From Paenibacillus kyungheensis (GTDB taxonomy: Bacteria > Bacillota > Bacilli > Paenibacillales > Paenibacillaceae): a stretch of DNA of 64,000 bases. Under the pieces are notes generated by a model that was given only the letters and a program-made list of their open reading frames with translations, was not told where the DNA came from and searched no databases. The stretch is from positions 2,208,001 to 2,272,000 of the forward strand of contig NZ_CP117416.1 in the NCBI RefSeq assembly GCF_028606985.1, written 5' to 3'. Position numbers and translations under genes: made by a program. Positions within the stretch are counted from its first letter, which is position 1. Each line of letters begins with the position of its first letter. Below are positions 54,618-62,366 of the stretch, one piece after another.

Positions 54618-54779
54618 ACTTATGCCTCCAACATTTAATTTTACATATAAATATTTAACAAGTTGAACTTTATTTTAATATAATAAATTATTTAGATGTG
54701 AGAAATCAAACTTTATTTTGATAAACAAAATATATCTGCTTATAATTAAATAAAACTTTGCTTTATTGAAAGGAATATT

Positions 54780-54986
54780 ATGATTAGTTATAAAAAATTA
54801 CAAAAATTATTAATAGATCGAGAGATCAAAAAACAAGAACTGGTTAAAATGACAGGCATCTCATCTGCTACGATGGCAAAGTTAAATACGAATGAATATG
54901 TATCTTTAGAAGTGATTGATAAAGTCTGTGAAGCTTTAGATTGTCAGCCAGGGGATTTGTTAGAGTATATTGAAGGGAAGACATAA
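54780..54986 (+). CDS. Cro/C1-type helix-turn-helix protein
   Basis: Small DNA-binding protein of 68 residues. The helix-turn-helix is IKKQELVKMTGISSATMAKLN, and the C-terminus VCEALDCQPGDLLEYIE is typical of YozG/HTH_26-type regulators. AAAGGAA precedes the ATG. It stops 2 bp before the ATPase gene, whose ribosome site lies in its last codons, so the two are a coupled pair. It probably controls the pair. Base composition is much more AT-rich than the surrounding genes. Confidence 0.85.
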   Translation: MISYKKLQKLLIDREIKKQELVKMTGISSATMAKLNTNEYVSLEVIDKVCEALDCQPGDLLEYIEGKT

Positions 54987-54988
54987 AG

Positions 54989-56707
54989 ATGACTATAGAA
55001 AAATTTTACTTGAAAAATTGGAGATCTATAGGTAAGGAAGGAATAAGTCTAGATCTAGGTAGAATAAACGTATTGTCTGGAGTAAATGATGCAGGTAAAA
55101 CATCAGTATTATTAGCCTTTTATTCAGTGCTTTATAATGCCAACAGTGAATATCCCAATTCTTATTTAGATAAACATCTTCATGCAAAAGGAAGTTTACA
55201 TTTTGATGGAAATGATTCAAATAAACCTTATCTTGAAATAATATCTACTTTTTCTGAATTAACATTTAAAGAATTAATTGAAAATATAGTTACAGAAAAA
55301 ATCCAAATAGAATTAGCTTTGGGAAGAAAATTATATAATGAAAATATGAATATCATAAAGTTTAAAGATGAGATTATGAAAAAAGTTAAAATAAAGTATT
55401 CAACCCAAGAAATGACACCAGAGTATGAAGAAAAATGGGAAGTTTTTTGCGAATTTGATAATACTCCATTCTTAAATAATTTGAAGATTAATATAGAAAA
55501 GGAGAGGACTTTAATAAAAGTTGATTGTTTTTTTATTTCTACTAATAGAATTTATAATATTAAAGAACCTATAAATGAAAATGATTCCCTAATAATTAAT
55601 GAGAGTAAAATTGATAGGCAAATTTATAACATAACAAAGTTAGATAATGAACTTTCTGATATGGTAAATTTTATAAAAAAAATTAAAAATGAAAAAAATC
55701 GTAATAAAGGTGTTTATACTAAATTATTAAATTATATTAAAATTATTTTTCCAGAGGTGGTTCGCTTAGATGTGAATACACCTGATGGAAGTGTAGCAGA
55801 AGATATATTTGTCGAATGGAATATAAATGGGATTGAAAAATCTCAACCCCTTTCAAGAAGTGGTAATGGAGTTTTTAGTGTGATTTATTTGGCGGGTAGA
55901 CTTTTAAATGATATCAAATCTGATTTGACTACAATAGCTTTTATAGATGAACCAGAGACCGGTTTACATCCTAAATTACAAGTAAGGTTTTTAAAGTTGC
56001 TTAGACAACTATCAGAAGATTTTAATGTACAATGGATGCTATCAACACATTCACCATTTATTATGAAAAATCTTAAAGAAGAAGATCGTTTATTTTTACT
56101 AGAACATAATGGAATAGAAAGTACTGTGAAAAATATTAATCCAGCAGATAAATCTATTGTTTTTCAAGCTATTGGAGCATATTTACCTGATACTTTAACA
56201 GCTAATGGTATTATATTTGTTGAAGGAGCAACAGAAAGTACTATACTTCCTATCATGTTAGAAAGATTAGATATAGATATTGATCAAAAAGGAATCGTAA
56301 TTATGCCACTTGGTGGAGATAATCTATATTCAATTAAGCCACAAGAACTAGTAAAGATTAATTCTAACGTGATGGTTATACTAGATAGCGATTTAGTTAA
56401 GCCATTGAGTGAAGGCGGAAATATTATAAGTAAGAAATTAGAATATGAGAATGAGTGTATAAGTTCAGATATTAAGATTGTAATGCCACGAAATTATCGA
56501 ACTATAGAGAATATGTATCCTCAATCTGTTTTGGCTCAAATATTAGATGTTCCGTTAGAAGAGTTAAACTATGGTGATTTCGATAAAGTAGATTGTATCC
56601 CAGATACAAGCAAAGTGAAAATAGGCATAAAAGTAGCAGAACAAATAACAGAAAATGAAATCAAAAATTTTCCTCTAATCAAAGAAATATTAGATTGGTT
56701 AGATTAA
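54989..56707 (+). CDS. OLD-family ATPase with TOPRIM nuclease domain
   Basis: A 572-residue protein. N-terminal ABC-type ATPase: Walker A GVNDAGKTS (Lys37), with a long AT-rich coiled insert, then Walker B AFIDEPETGLHP and LSTHSPF. C-terminal TOPRIM: Glu in FVEGATEST (about 412) and DxD in VILDSDL (about 467-469). This is the overcoming-lysogenisation-defect architecture, found in phage-defence proteins such as GajA and in retron effectors. No GajB helicase, retron or AriB partner is adjacent. The partner is the small Cro/C1 gene. Strongly AT-rich, which suggests acquisition. Confidence 0.87.
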   Translation: MTIEKFYLKNWRSIGKEGISLDLGRINVLSGVNDAGKTSVLLAFYSVLYNANSEYPNSYLDKHLHAKGSLHFDGNDSNKPYLEIISTFSELTFKELIENIVTEKIQIELALGRKLYNENMNIIKFKDEIMKKVKIKYSTQEMTPEYEEKWEVFCEFDNTPFLNNLKINIEKERTLIKVDCFFISTNRIYNIKEPINENDSLIINESKIDRQIYNITKLDNELSDMVNFIKKIKNEKNRNKGVYTKLLNYIKIIFPEVVRLDVNTPDGSVAEDIFVEWNINGIEKSQPLSRSGNGVFSVIYLAGRLLNDIKSDLTTIAFIDEPETGLHPKLQVRFLKLLRQLSEDFNVQWMLSTHSPFIMKNLKEEDRLFLLEHNGIESTVKNINPADKSIVFQAIGAYLPDTLTANGIIFVEGATESTILPIMLERLDIDIDQKGIVIMPLGGDNLYSIKPQELVKINSNVMVILDSDLVKPLSEGGNIISKKLEYENECISSDIKIVMPRNYRTIENMYPQSVLAQILDVPLEELNYGDFDKVDCIPDTSKVKIGIKVAEQITENEIKNFPLIKEILDWLD

Positions 56708-56776
56708 TTTTCTAGTGTGGTAGAATCTGTATAAATTAAACTTCGATAAATATACCAAAGTCACACAACTTCCACT

Positions 56777-56910
56777 GAGCGCAGGGAGCGATATTGTTCT
56801 GAAAGAGCGAAGCGCTCGCCTTTGTAAATGGATACCTACCGCAAAGCGGTTAATCAAGGTATCTATTTACAACAAGCGACGACAAGAACAATATCGTACC
56901 CGGAGCGCTG
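56777..56910 (+). repeat. Structured intergenic element, copy D
   Basis: Outer arms AGCGC with GCGCT, GGG with CCC, and GATATTGTTCT (56790-56800) with AGAACAATATC (56885-56895), perfect 11 bp. Core hairpin GAGCGAAGCGCTCGCCTTT at 56805-56823. Inner arm TGTAAATGGATACC (56823-56836) with GGTATCTATTTACA (56858-56871), capped by ACCGC-AAA-GCGGT, then TAATCAA. It ends with ACAAGCGACGACA. It lies between the OLD gene and the convergent AraC gene, in opposite orientation to copy C. Confidence 0.9.
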
Positions 56911-56939
56911 TAACTCACACCATCCCACACTAATACATT

Positions 56940-58313
56940 TTAAAACACCCCTACACCTATCCGCTCCCCACCCGTACGATTTTTCTGATACTGCTTCGGT
57001 GTAACCCCAGTGTACCTTTTGAAAATCTTCGTAAAATAACTCTGATCATGAAACTGCAACAACGTCGAAATTTCGGCTAACGAATAATGCGAGAGACTGA
57101 TTAATTTTTTCGCTTCATCAATACGTTGTTGTTGAATATAGACAACAGGCGAACACCCTATTTCTTTTTTAAATAACTGTGATAGGTAATCAGCATTCAG
57201 CTTGGTTTCTTTCGCTAAATCTTGTAGATGAATCGGTTCGTACAGATGGCTGAAAATGTAATGACGTGTCAGATTGACTTCATGGGAATATCGTTGCTTC
57301 TGACCTTCCAGTACTCGATCGACAAAGTCAGCATTGCATCGCTGGGTAGTCATATGCACTTGCGCCGGATTTTCACATTCTTCGACCGCTTGAATATAAA
57401 AATCACTTAATGTATAAGCGATTTCGGCGTTTACTCCGCCATCCATCGCCGCACGTGTGACCAGCGTCACCGAGCAAATGCCTAGATTCTTTTCGTTGCG
57501 TAATAAGCTTTTTTTCGAAAGTACTCCCAATTTCTCTGTCGGAAATCCCAATTCCCATTGAATTAAATCTTCTTTGCGACCTTCTCTTATATATTGCAGA
57601 AAAATACGTTCCATCTCAGGATTATGGTGATAACGATCAGGTGGTGTATATTCGGCTTCCTCGTGATAAGACAGTAAGGTAGACGAAGACAGATGTGGAA
57701 TCGAATCCAGATGAACACGATGGATAGAAGCAGCAGGAATATGCAAATTATGTTGAATCAATTCGGCGATATCCAATTCTTTTTGATATAACATAAAATA
57801 AATCATAACGGCTGCATTATATATGCGTTCTTTAGAGATCAGCGGCACATTTTTGTAAAATGCCCATACTTCATCTTGCTGACGAAAAGACAATTGGTGA
57901 TCTACAATAATTCCTTTAATTAACTCTTCCGGTACAATCGCATTGAAAAAAGGCCCCGCTATTAGAGCACCTTCGATATCGACAGAAGTACTCTCTGGCG
58001 TAGGCAACGGATGAGATGAAGCAGGATCTATAGGTTCATTACTATTAGCTTGAACCGTAGGCTGAGCAGGTAAAGGCACGATCAGATACTGCTCTACAAA
58101 ATTCGTTGCATGAATCAGTGGGTAATGTCCTTGAATATGTTGAGTCAATAGCTCAAGCCCTTCGCTTTTACTAGCATATAAAGGATTAAAGTTCTGTGCA
58201 GGATATTCTTCAATTAGCGCACCTTGTTGATCCACAATATAGAGTGGAACCTGATATTCAATATGTAAGCATTTCATTATAAATTTAAGCGTATTCAGCC
58301 AGGTTGTATTCAT
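56940..58313 (-). CDS. AraC-family transcriptional regulator
   Basis: Regulator of about 457 residues. The C-terminal 100 residues form two helix-turn-helix units: YEPIHLQDLAKETKLNADYLSQLFKKEIG and YSLAEISTLLQFHDQSYFTKIFKRYTG. The long N-terminal part has no recognised domain; it contains LIVPLPAQ and IAGPFFNAIVPEE segments like those of PocR-type ligand sensors. ATG 58313 follows AGGAG by 12 nt; a TTG 4 codons upstream abuts that site. It is transcribed away from the GH3 gene and probably controls it. Confidence 0.85.
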   Translation of the reverse strand: MNTTWLNTLKFIMKCLHIEYQVPLYIVDQQGALIEEYPAQNFNPLYASKSEGLELLTQHIQGHYPLIHATNFVEQYLIVPLPAQPTVQANSNEPIDPASSHPLPTPESTSVDIEGALIAGPFFNAIVPEELIKGIIVDHQLSFRQQDEVWAFYKNVPLISKERIYNAAVMIYFMLYQKELDIAELIQHNLHIPAASIHRVHLDSIPHLSSSTLLSYHEEAEYTPPDRYHHNPEMERIFLQYIREGRKEDLIQWELGFPTEKLGVLSKKSLLRNEKNLGICSVTLVTRAAMDGGVNAEIAYTLSDFYIQAVEECENPAQVHMTTQRCNADFVDRVLEGQKQRYSHEVNLTRHYIFSHLYEPIHLQDLAKETKLNADYLSQLFKKEIGCSPVVYIQQQRIDEAKKLISLSHYSLAEISTLLQFHDQSYFTKIFKRYTGVTPKQYQKNRTGGERIGVGVF

Positions 58314-58420
58314 ATGATTGTACAACTCCTATCATTTCAAAATACGCTATCTATAAGATGCTGATGATAACGTATTTATTATTTTACTAAAAAAATAGGA
58401 ATAATACCATAAATATAATG

Positions 58421-58435
58421 TCATAACGCTTACAT
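58421..58435 (-). promoter_or_regulatory. cre-like site between AraC and GH3 genes
   Basis: The minus strand reads ATGTAAGCGTTATGA, 14 of 15 to the cre consensus. It lies in the divergent promoter region about 95 bp before the GH3 start. Confidence 0.7.
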
Positions 58436-58528
58436 TAAAGCAGTAGACAAAAGCGATCCCTATAAAGTAAAGATAAGATCGCGATACAACACAAATAGAG
58501 AATAGCATTGGGAAACGAGGGCATACGA

Positions 58529-61099
58529 ATGATAGGAATATGGAACAGTACATCACAATTACAATCATCCAAATGGAAATTTTTATTTGAGGTTCAGCAA
58601 GAGTCTCCTAAGCCAACACCACAGGATTATTCTTTAACGGTACAGATGGAGCCATTACCACTTGCTTTGGATATCAAGCATATACATGTAGAAGGCAATA
58701 CGCTAAAAGCAACAGGAAGTGTAGTCGTTTTACCACATGGTGAAGGCGAAGCTACGATTGAAATGGTTTTTGAAGAAGATTGCTTTACAGGCTTTATCTC
58801 TTTGCCTTTTACAGGTGTGATGAAGTTAGATGGTACAAGAGGTAGAGGACAGTCGTTGAGTGAAGAATTGATCAACGTCGTTGCTCCTTACCATAAAAAT
58901 AATGTTGTCGAACGCACAGCAGAAGATATTCAAGCTCAAGTAGAACAATTGCTTGGACAGATGACCGTTGCTGAGAAAATCGGGCAAATGAGTCAGTGTA
59001 TGGCTTCTGATTTTGCTTTTGGTGGCGATATTGAAGCCGAATCGGCAGATGTGCTTGTAGAGCAAGGCCGTACAGGCTCCATTCTAGGTGCTTTTAATAG
59101 TAGCCGTGTGTTTGAATTGCAAAAAACAGCAGTAGAGAAATCGCGTTTGGGTATTCCGTTGATGTTTAACGCCGATGTGATTCATGGTTTTCAGACAATT
59201 TTCCCTGTACCGCTTGCATGGTCTTGCAGTTGGGATATTGAAGCGATTCGTGAAGCATGTGCAATTGCAGCCAAAGAAGCTACAGCTACAGGAATTACGT
59301 ACAATCATGCACCAATGGTTGATATTGCACGTGATGCGCGTTGGGGACGTGTAGTCGAAGGCTCAGGCGAAGATCCTTATCTAGGTTCATTAATTGCTAG
59401 AGCACAAGTAGAAGGGTTTCAAGGCGCAAGCTTATTTGATAAAGAAACATTGATTGCTTGTCTCAAACACTTTATTGCTTATGGTGCTTCCGAATCCGGT
59501 CGTGATTACAATACCGTTGATATTTCAGAATGGATGTTGCGTAATCTGTATTTGCCTCCGTTTCAGGCTGGACTTGAAGCTGGAGCAGCATCTGTGATGA
59601 ATGCTTTTAACTTCTATCAAGGGATTCCTATAGCAGCTAGTGAATTTATTTTGAAAGATTTGCTACGTGATGAATTAGGGTTCGATGGTATTCTAATCTC
59701 TGATTATGGTGCAGTCGAAGAAATTTATACACATGGTGTTGCCAAAGATCGCAGTGAAGCTGCACGTCTATCCTTAAATGCAACGATGGATATCGAAATG
59801 GTATCTCAGACGTATGAACAATTTTTACCCCAACTTGTAGCAGACGGTAAAATTCAAGAACAACAATTGGATGATGCGGTACGACGAATTTTGACATATA
59901 AATATCAGATCGGTATTATGGACGATCCTTTCCGCTATGTGCGTCCTGATAAAGAAGTAGAATATCACTTCAACGAGAATCATCTTCAAGCGAGTCGTGA
60001 GTTGGCACAGAAATCGATTGTACTACTCAAAAATGAAGCTCAAACGTTACCGTTACATGTTGCTGAATCTAGCGCACGTATTGCTGTAATTGGACCTTTT
60101 GGTGATAGCAAAGATTTGTTAGGGCCATGGCAGTTTTCTAAATATGGAGCAGATACCGTTACTTTATTAGAAGGATTACAAGCCAAAGGCATCCAAGAAG
60201 ATCGTCTATTATACAGTGAAGGTTCCAAAGTGAACGAACCGATTGCAGGTGGAGTAGAGCAAGCACTTGAAGTAGCCGGACATGCAGACGTTATTTTATT
60301 AGCATTGGGTGAAAATAGCGATATGTCTGGTGAAGCCGCGTCTCGTATGAATATTACGATTCCTGAACCACAGCAAAAACTAGCTGAAGCTATCGTGGAA
60401 TTAGCGAAGCAATCCGGTAAAGCTGTTGTGCTTGTTCTCACCAACGGACGACCGCTAGTACTGGATTGGTATGAAGAGCATATGGATAGTATTGTAGAAA
60501 CATGGTTCTTGGGTTCACAAGCTGGACATGCAATCGCTGATGTATTAGTCGGTGATTATAATCCGTCTGCGAAGTTAACGATGAGCTTTCCGAAGCAATT
60601 GGGTCAAGTACCGATCTATTATAACCACTTTAATACCGGTAGACCTGTAACAGCTGAAAATGAACATGAGAAATACATTTCTAAATATTTGGATGGTCCA
60701 AATGATCCATTATATCCTTTCGGATACGGGCTTAGTTATAGCCAATTTGAATATTCAGCAATAGAATTAGATCGTCAAGCGATGCAACGTTCTGAATCGA
60801 TCACAGCGACTATTCAAGTGACTAATACAAGTTCAGTATCAGGAACAGAAATTGTACAGATGTATATTCAGGATCTATACGGAAGTACTGTTCGACCTGT
60901 TAAAGAACTAAAAGGGTTCCAAAAAGTGACTTTAGCTGGAGGAGAGACTGCTCAAGTACAGTTTGAAATCACCGAAGAAATGCTTAAATATTGTAATTCA
61001 CGCTTGCAATGGGTAGCGGATGCTGGTGAATTTAAAGTGTATATCGGATCAAGTGCCAAAGCAGTACAAATGGCAGAGTTTGAATTGATCGAAAAGTAA
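58529..61099 (+). CDS. GH3 beta-glucosidase with N-terminal extension
   Basis: Glycoside hydrolase family 3, about 856 residues, no signal peptide. The GH3 domain starts near residue 140 (MTVAEKIGQMSQ); KHFIAYGASESGRDYN and the nucleophile Asp392 in LISDYGAVEE are clear. The alpha/beta sandwich and the C-terminal fibronectin-like domain follow. Residues 1-135 form an unusual beta-rich leader (IGIWNSTSQLQSSKWKF) of unknown role. GAGGG lies 7 nt before ATG 58529; a TTG at 58508 is open but lacks a site. Likely acts on beta-glucosides or xylosides. Confidence 0.9.
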   Translation: MIGIWNSTSQLQSSKWKFLFEVQQESPKPTPQDYSLTVQMEPLPLALDIKHIHVEGNTLKATGSVVVLPHGEGEATIEMVFEEDCFTGFISLPFTGVMKLDGTRGRGQSLSEELINVVAPYHKNNVVERTAEDIQAQVEQLLGQMTVAEKIGQMSQCMASDFAFGGDIEAESADVLVEQGRTGSILGAFNSSRVFELQKTAVEKSRLGIPLMFNADVIHGFQTIFPVPLAWSCSWDIEAIREACAIAAKEATATGITYNHAPMVDIARDARWGRVVEGSGEDPYLGSLIARAQVEGFQGASLFDKETLIACLKHFIAYGASESGRDYNTVDISEWMLRNLYLPPFQAGLEAGAASVMNAFNFYQGIPIAASEFILKDLLRDELGFDGILISDYGAVEEIYTHGVAKDRSEAARLSLNATMDIEMVSQTYEQFLPQLVADGKIQEQQLDDAVRRILTYKYQIGIMDDPFRYVRPDKEVEYHFNENHLQASRELAQKSIVLLKNEAQTLPLHVAESSARIAVIGPFGDSKDLLGPWQFSKYGADTVTLLEGLQAKGIQEDRLLYSEGSKVNEPIAGGVEQALEVAGHADVILLALGENSDMSGEAASRMNITIPEPQQKLAEAIVELAKQSGKAVVLVLTNGRPLVLDWYEEHMDSIVETWFLGSQAGHAIADVLVGDYNPSAKLTMSFPKQLGQVPIYYNHFNTGRPVTAENEHEKYISKYLDGPNDPLYPFGYGLSYSQFEYSAIELDRQAMQRSESITATIQVTNTSSVSGTEIVQMYIQDLYGSTVRPVKELKGFQKVTLAGGETAQVQFEITEEMLKYCNSRLQWVADAGEFKVYIGSSAKAVQMAEFELIEK

Positions 61100-61151
61100 G
61101 CTTGAAAATTCCTTTTTACATCACCACAAAGTAAGTGCTTACAAAAAACTA

Positions 61152-61180
61152 TTGCTAACGTTTTAAGGCTATGTTACTAT
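61152..61180 (+). promoter_or_regulatory. licT promoter with overlapping cre-like site
   Basis: TTGCTA (61152-61157), 17-bp spacer, TACTAT (61175-61180). The cre-like TTGCTAACGTTTTAA covers the -35 box (13 of 15). The palindromic GTAAGTGCTTAC just upstream (61131-61142) is a second weak site. Layout is the same as the esterase promoter. Confidence 0.6.
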
Positions 61181-61204
61181 GGATTCACAGAAAACCAAAA
61201 ACAC

Positions 61205-61233
61205 ACGGATTGTTACTGTTTACTCAGGCAAAA
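61205..61233 (+). promoter_or_regulatory. LicT-type RNA antiterminator before licT
   Basis: Begins GGATTGTTACTG and ends CAGGCAAAACC, as in known BglG-family targets. The last nine bases are the left arm of the terminator that follows. It implies that LicT controls its own gene. Confidence 0.9.
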
Positions 61234-61272
61234 CCGAAATTGACGTTCCAAGTCATTTTTGGTTTTGCCTTT
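61225..61272 (+). terminator. RAT-linked leader terminator before licT
   Basis: GGCAAAACC (61225-61233) pairs with GGTTTTGCC (61259-61267), extended by inner GAAAtTGAC/GTCATTTTT pairing, then a T run. It overlaps the RAT. Confidence 0.9.
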
Positions 61273-61303
61273 TTGACTATTTTGATAGTAAAAGGTGATG
61301 GGA

Positions 61304-62158
61304 ATGAAAATAGCACAAGTTCTGAATAATAATGTTGTGACTGTCATCAATCCTGCTGAACAGGAAATGGTTGTTATGGGGCGAGGTATCGGTTTTAAAA
61401 AGCACCCCGGCGATCTGGTGGATGAGACAAAAGTAGAAAAAGTATTCAAGCTCGAAAATAGGGAAGTCTCACAAAAGTTGATGACATTATTATCAGACAT
61501 TCCCATCGAATACGTAGATTGTTCAGATGAAATTATTCGATATGCGCAGACGATACTAGGTAGCAAATTGCATGATAGTATTTATATTTCATTAACCGAT
61601 CATATTCATTTTGCGATTGAACGTTATCGGCAAGGGATAGAGATTCGAAACGCAATTCTTTGGGAGATCAAAAAGTTATATCGCAAAGAATATATAATCG
61701 GAATGAAAGCTCTGCAAATGATTGAAGATAAATTAGGTGTGGAACTGACTGAAGATGAAGGTGGATTTATTGCACTGCATTTCGTTAATTCGCAATTAAA
61801 CGGCGAGATGAGCGAGACGATTAGTATGACTAATATTGTCAAAGACGTGCTACGCATAGTGACCAGACATTATGTATTTGAAATGGATGAAGAATCACTA
61901 AGTTATTTCCGCTTTTTGACGCATCTGAAGTTTTTTGCACAGCGTGTACTTCATGATACGGTCAGCGATTCTGGCGACAATCCTCTACATGATATGGTCA
62001 AAGTCCAATATCCTAATGCTTACGCTTGTGCACAAAAGATTCAATCGTATACAAGCAAAATTCATCAGCGTACTCTTTCTAAAGATGAATTATTATATCT
62101 GACAATTCATATCGAACGTATTACCAAAGCAGAACATGCAGAAAGATCAGAAGGGTAG
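61304..62158 (+). CDS. licT: Transcription antiterminator LicT
   Basis: BglG-family antiterminator of 284 residues. RNA-binding CAT domain at 1-56 (MKIAQVLNNNVV). PRD1 and PRD2 follow, with the phosphorylation histidines at 100, 159, 207 and 269, exactly the numbering of B. subtilis LicT. HPr and the PTS permease phosphorylate these sites to switch RNA binding. ATG 61304 lies 8 nt after AGGTG. It should bind the three RATs in this window. It is followed by bglP. Confidence 0.96.
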   Translation: MKIAQVLNNNVVTVINPAEQEMVVMGRGIGFKKHPGDLVDETKVEKVFKLENREVSQKLMTLLSDIPIEYVDCSDEIIRYAQTILGSKLHDSIYISLTDHIHFAIERYRQGIEIRNAILWEIKKLYRKEYIIGMKALQMIEDKLGVELTEDEGGFIALHFVNSQLNGEMSETISMTNIVKDVLRIVTRHYVFEMDEESLSYFRFLTHLKFFAQRVLHDTVSDSGDNPLHDMVKVQYPNAYACAQKIQSYTSKIHQRTLSKDELLYLTIHIERITKAEHAERSEG

Positions 62159-62199
62159 ATCATTGAACCGACCGATACAAATAAATACACCAACGAATG

Positions 62200-62226
62200 G
62201 GATTGTGACTTTAATTAGGCAAAACC
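62200..62226 (+). promoter_or_regulatory. LicT-type RNA antiterminator before bglP
   Basis: GGATTGTGACT at the left and AGGCAAAACC at the right match the RAT consensus, with G for T after GGATTGT. It is shorter (27 nt) and slightly more divergent than the other two. Confidence 0.82.
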
Positions 62227-62319
62227 TGAATGTGGATAGATGACCATGCAATATGCGGTACACGTATTGTATGTACTGTCAGTATAGACTGACTCATTTA
62301 TAGACATTTAGGTTTTTTT
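62221..62319 (+). terminator. RAT-linked leader terminator before bglP
   Basis: AAAACCTGAATGT (62221-62233) pairs with ACATTTAGGTTTT (62304-62316) with one G-U pair, then Ts. About 70 bases lie in the loop, more than in the other two leaders. Confidence 0.8.
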
Positions 62320-62366
62320 GTATCTTAATCGTTCTAGTCGCCCTATATAAAAAGGAGAAAGACAAC

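Noticed and set aside
54989-56707. Gabija system
   Set aside because: GajA-like architecture is present, but no GajB helicase gene is next to it.
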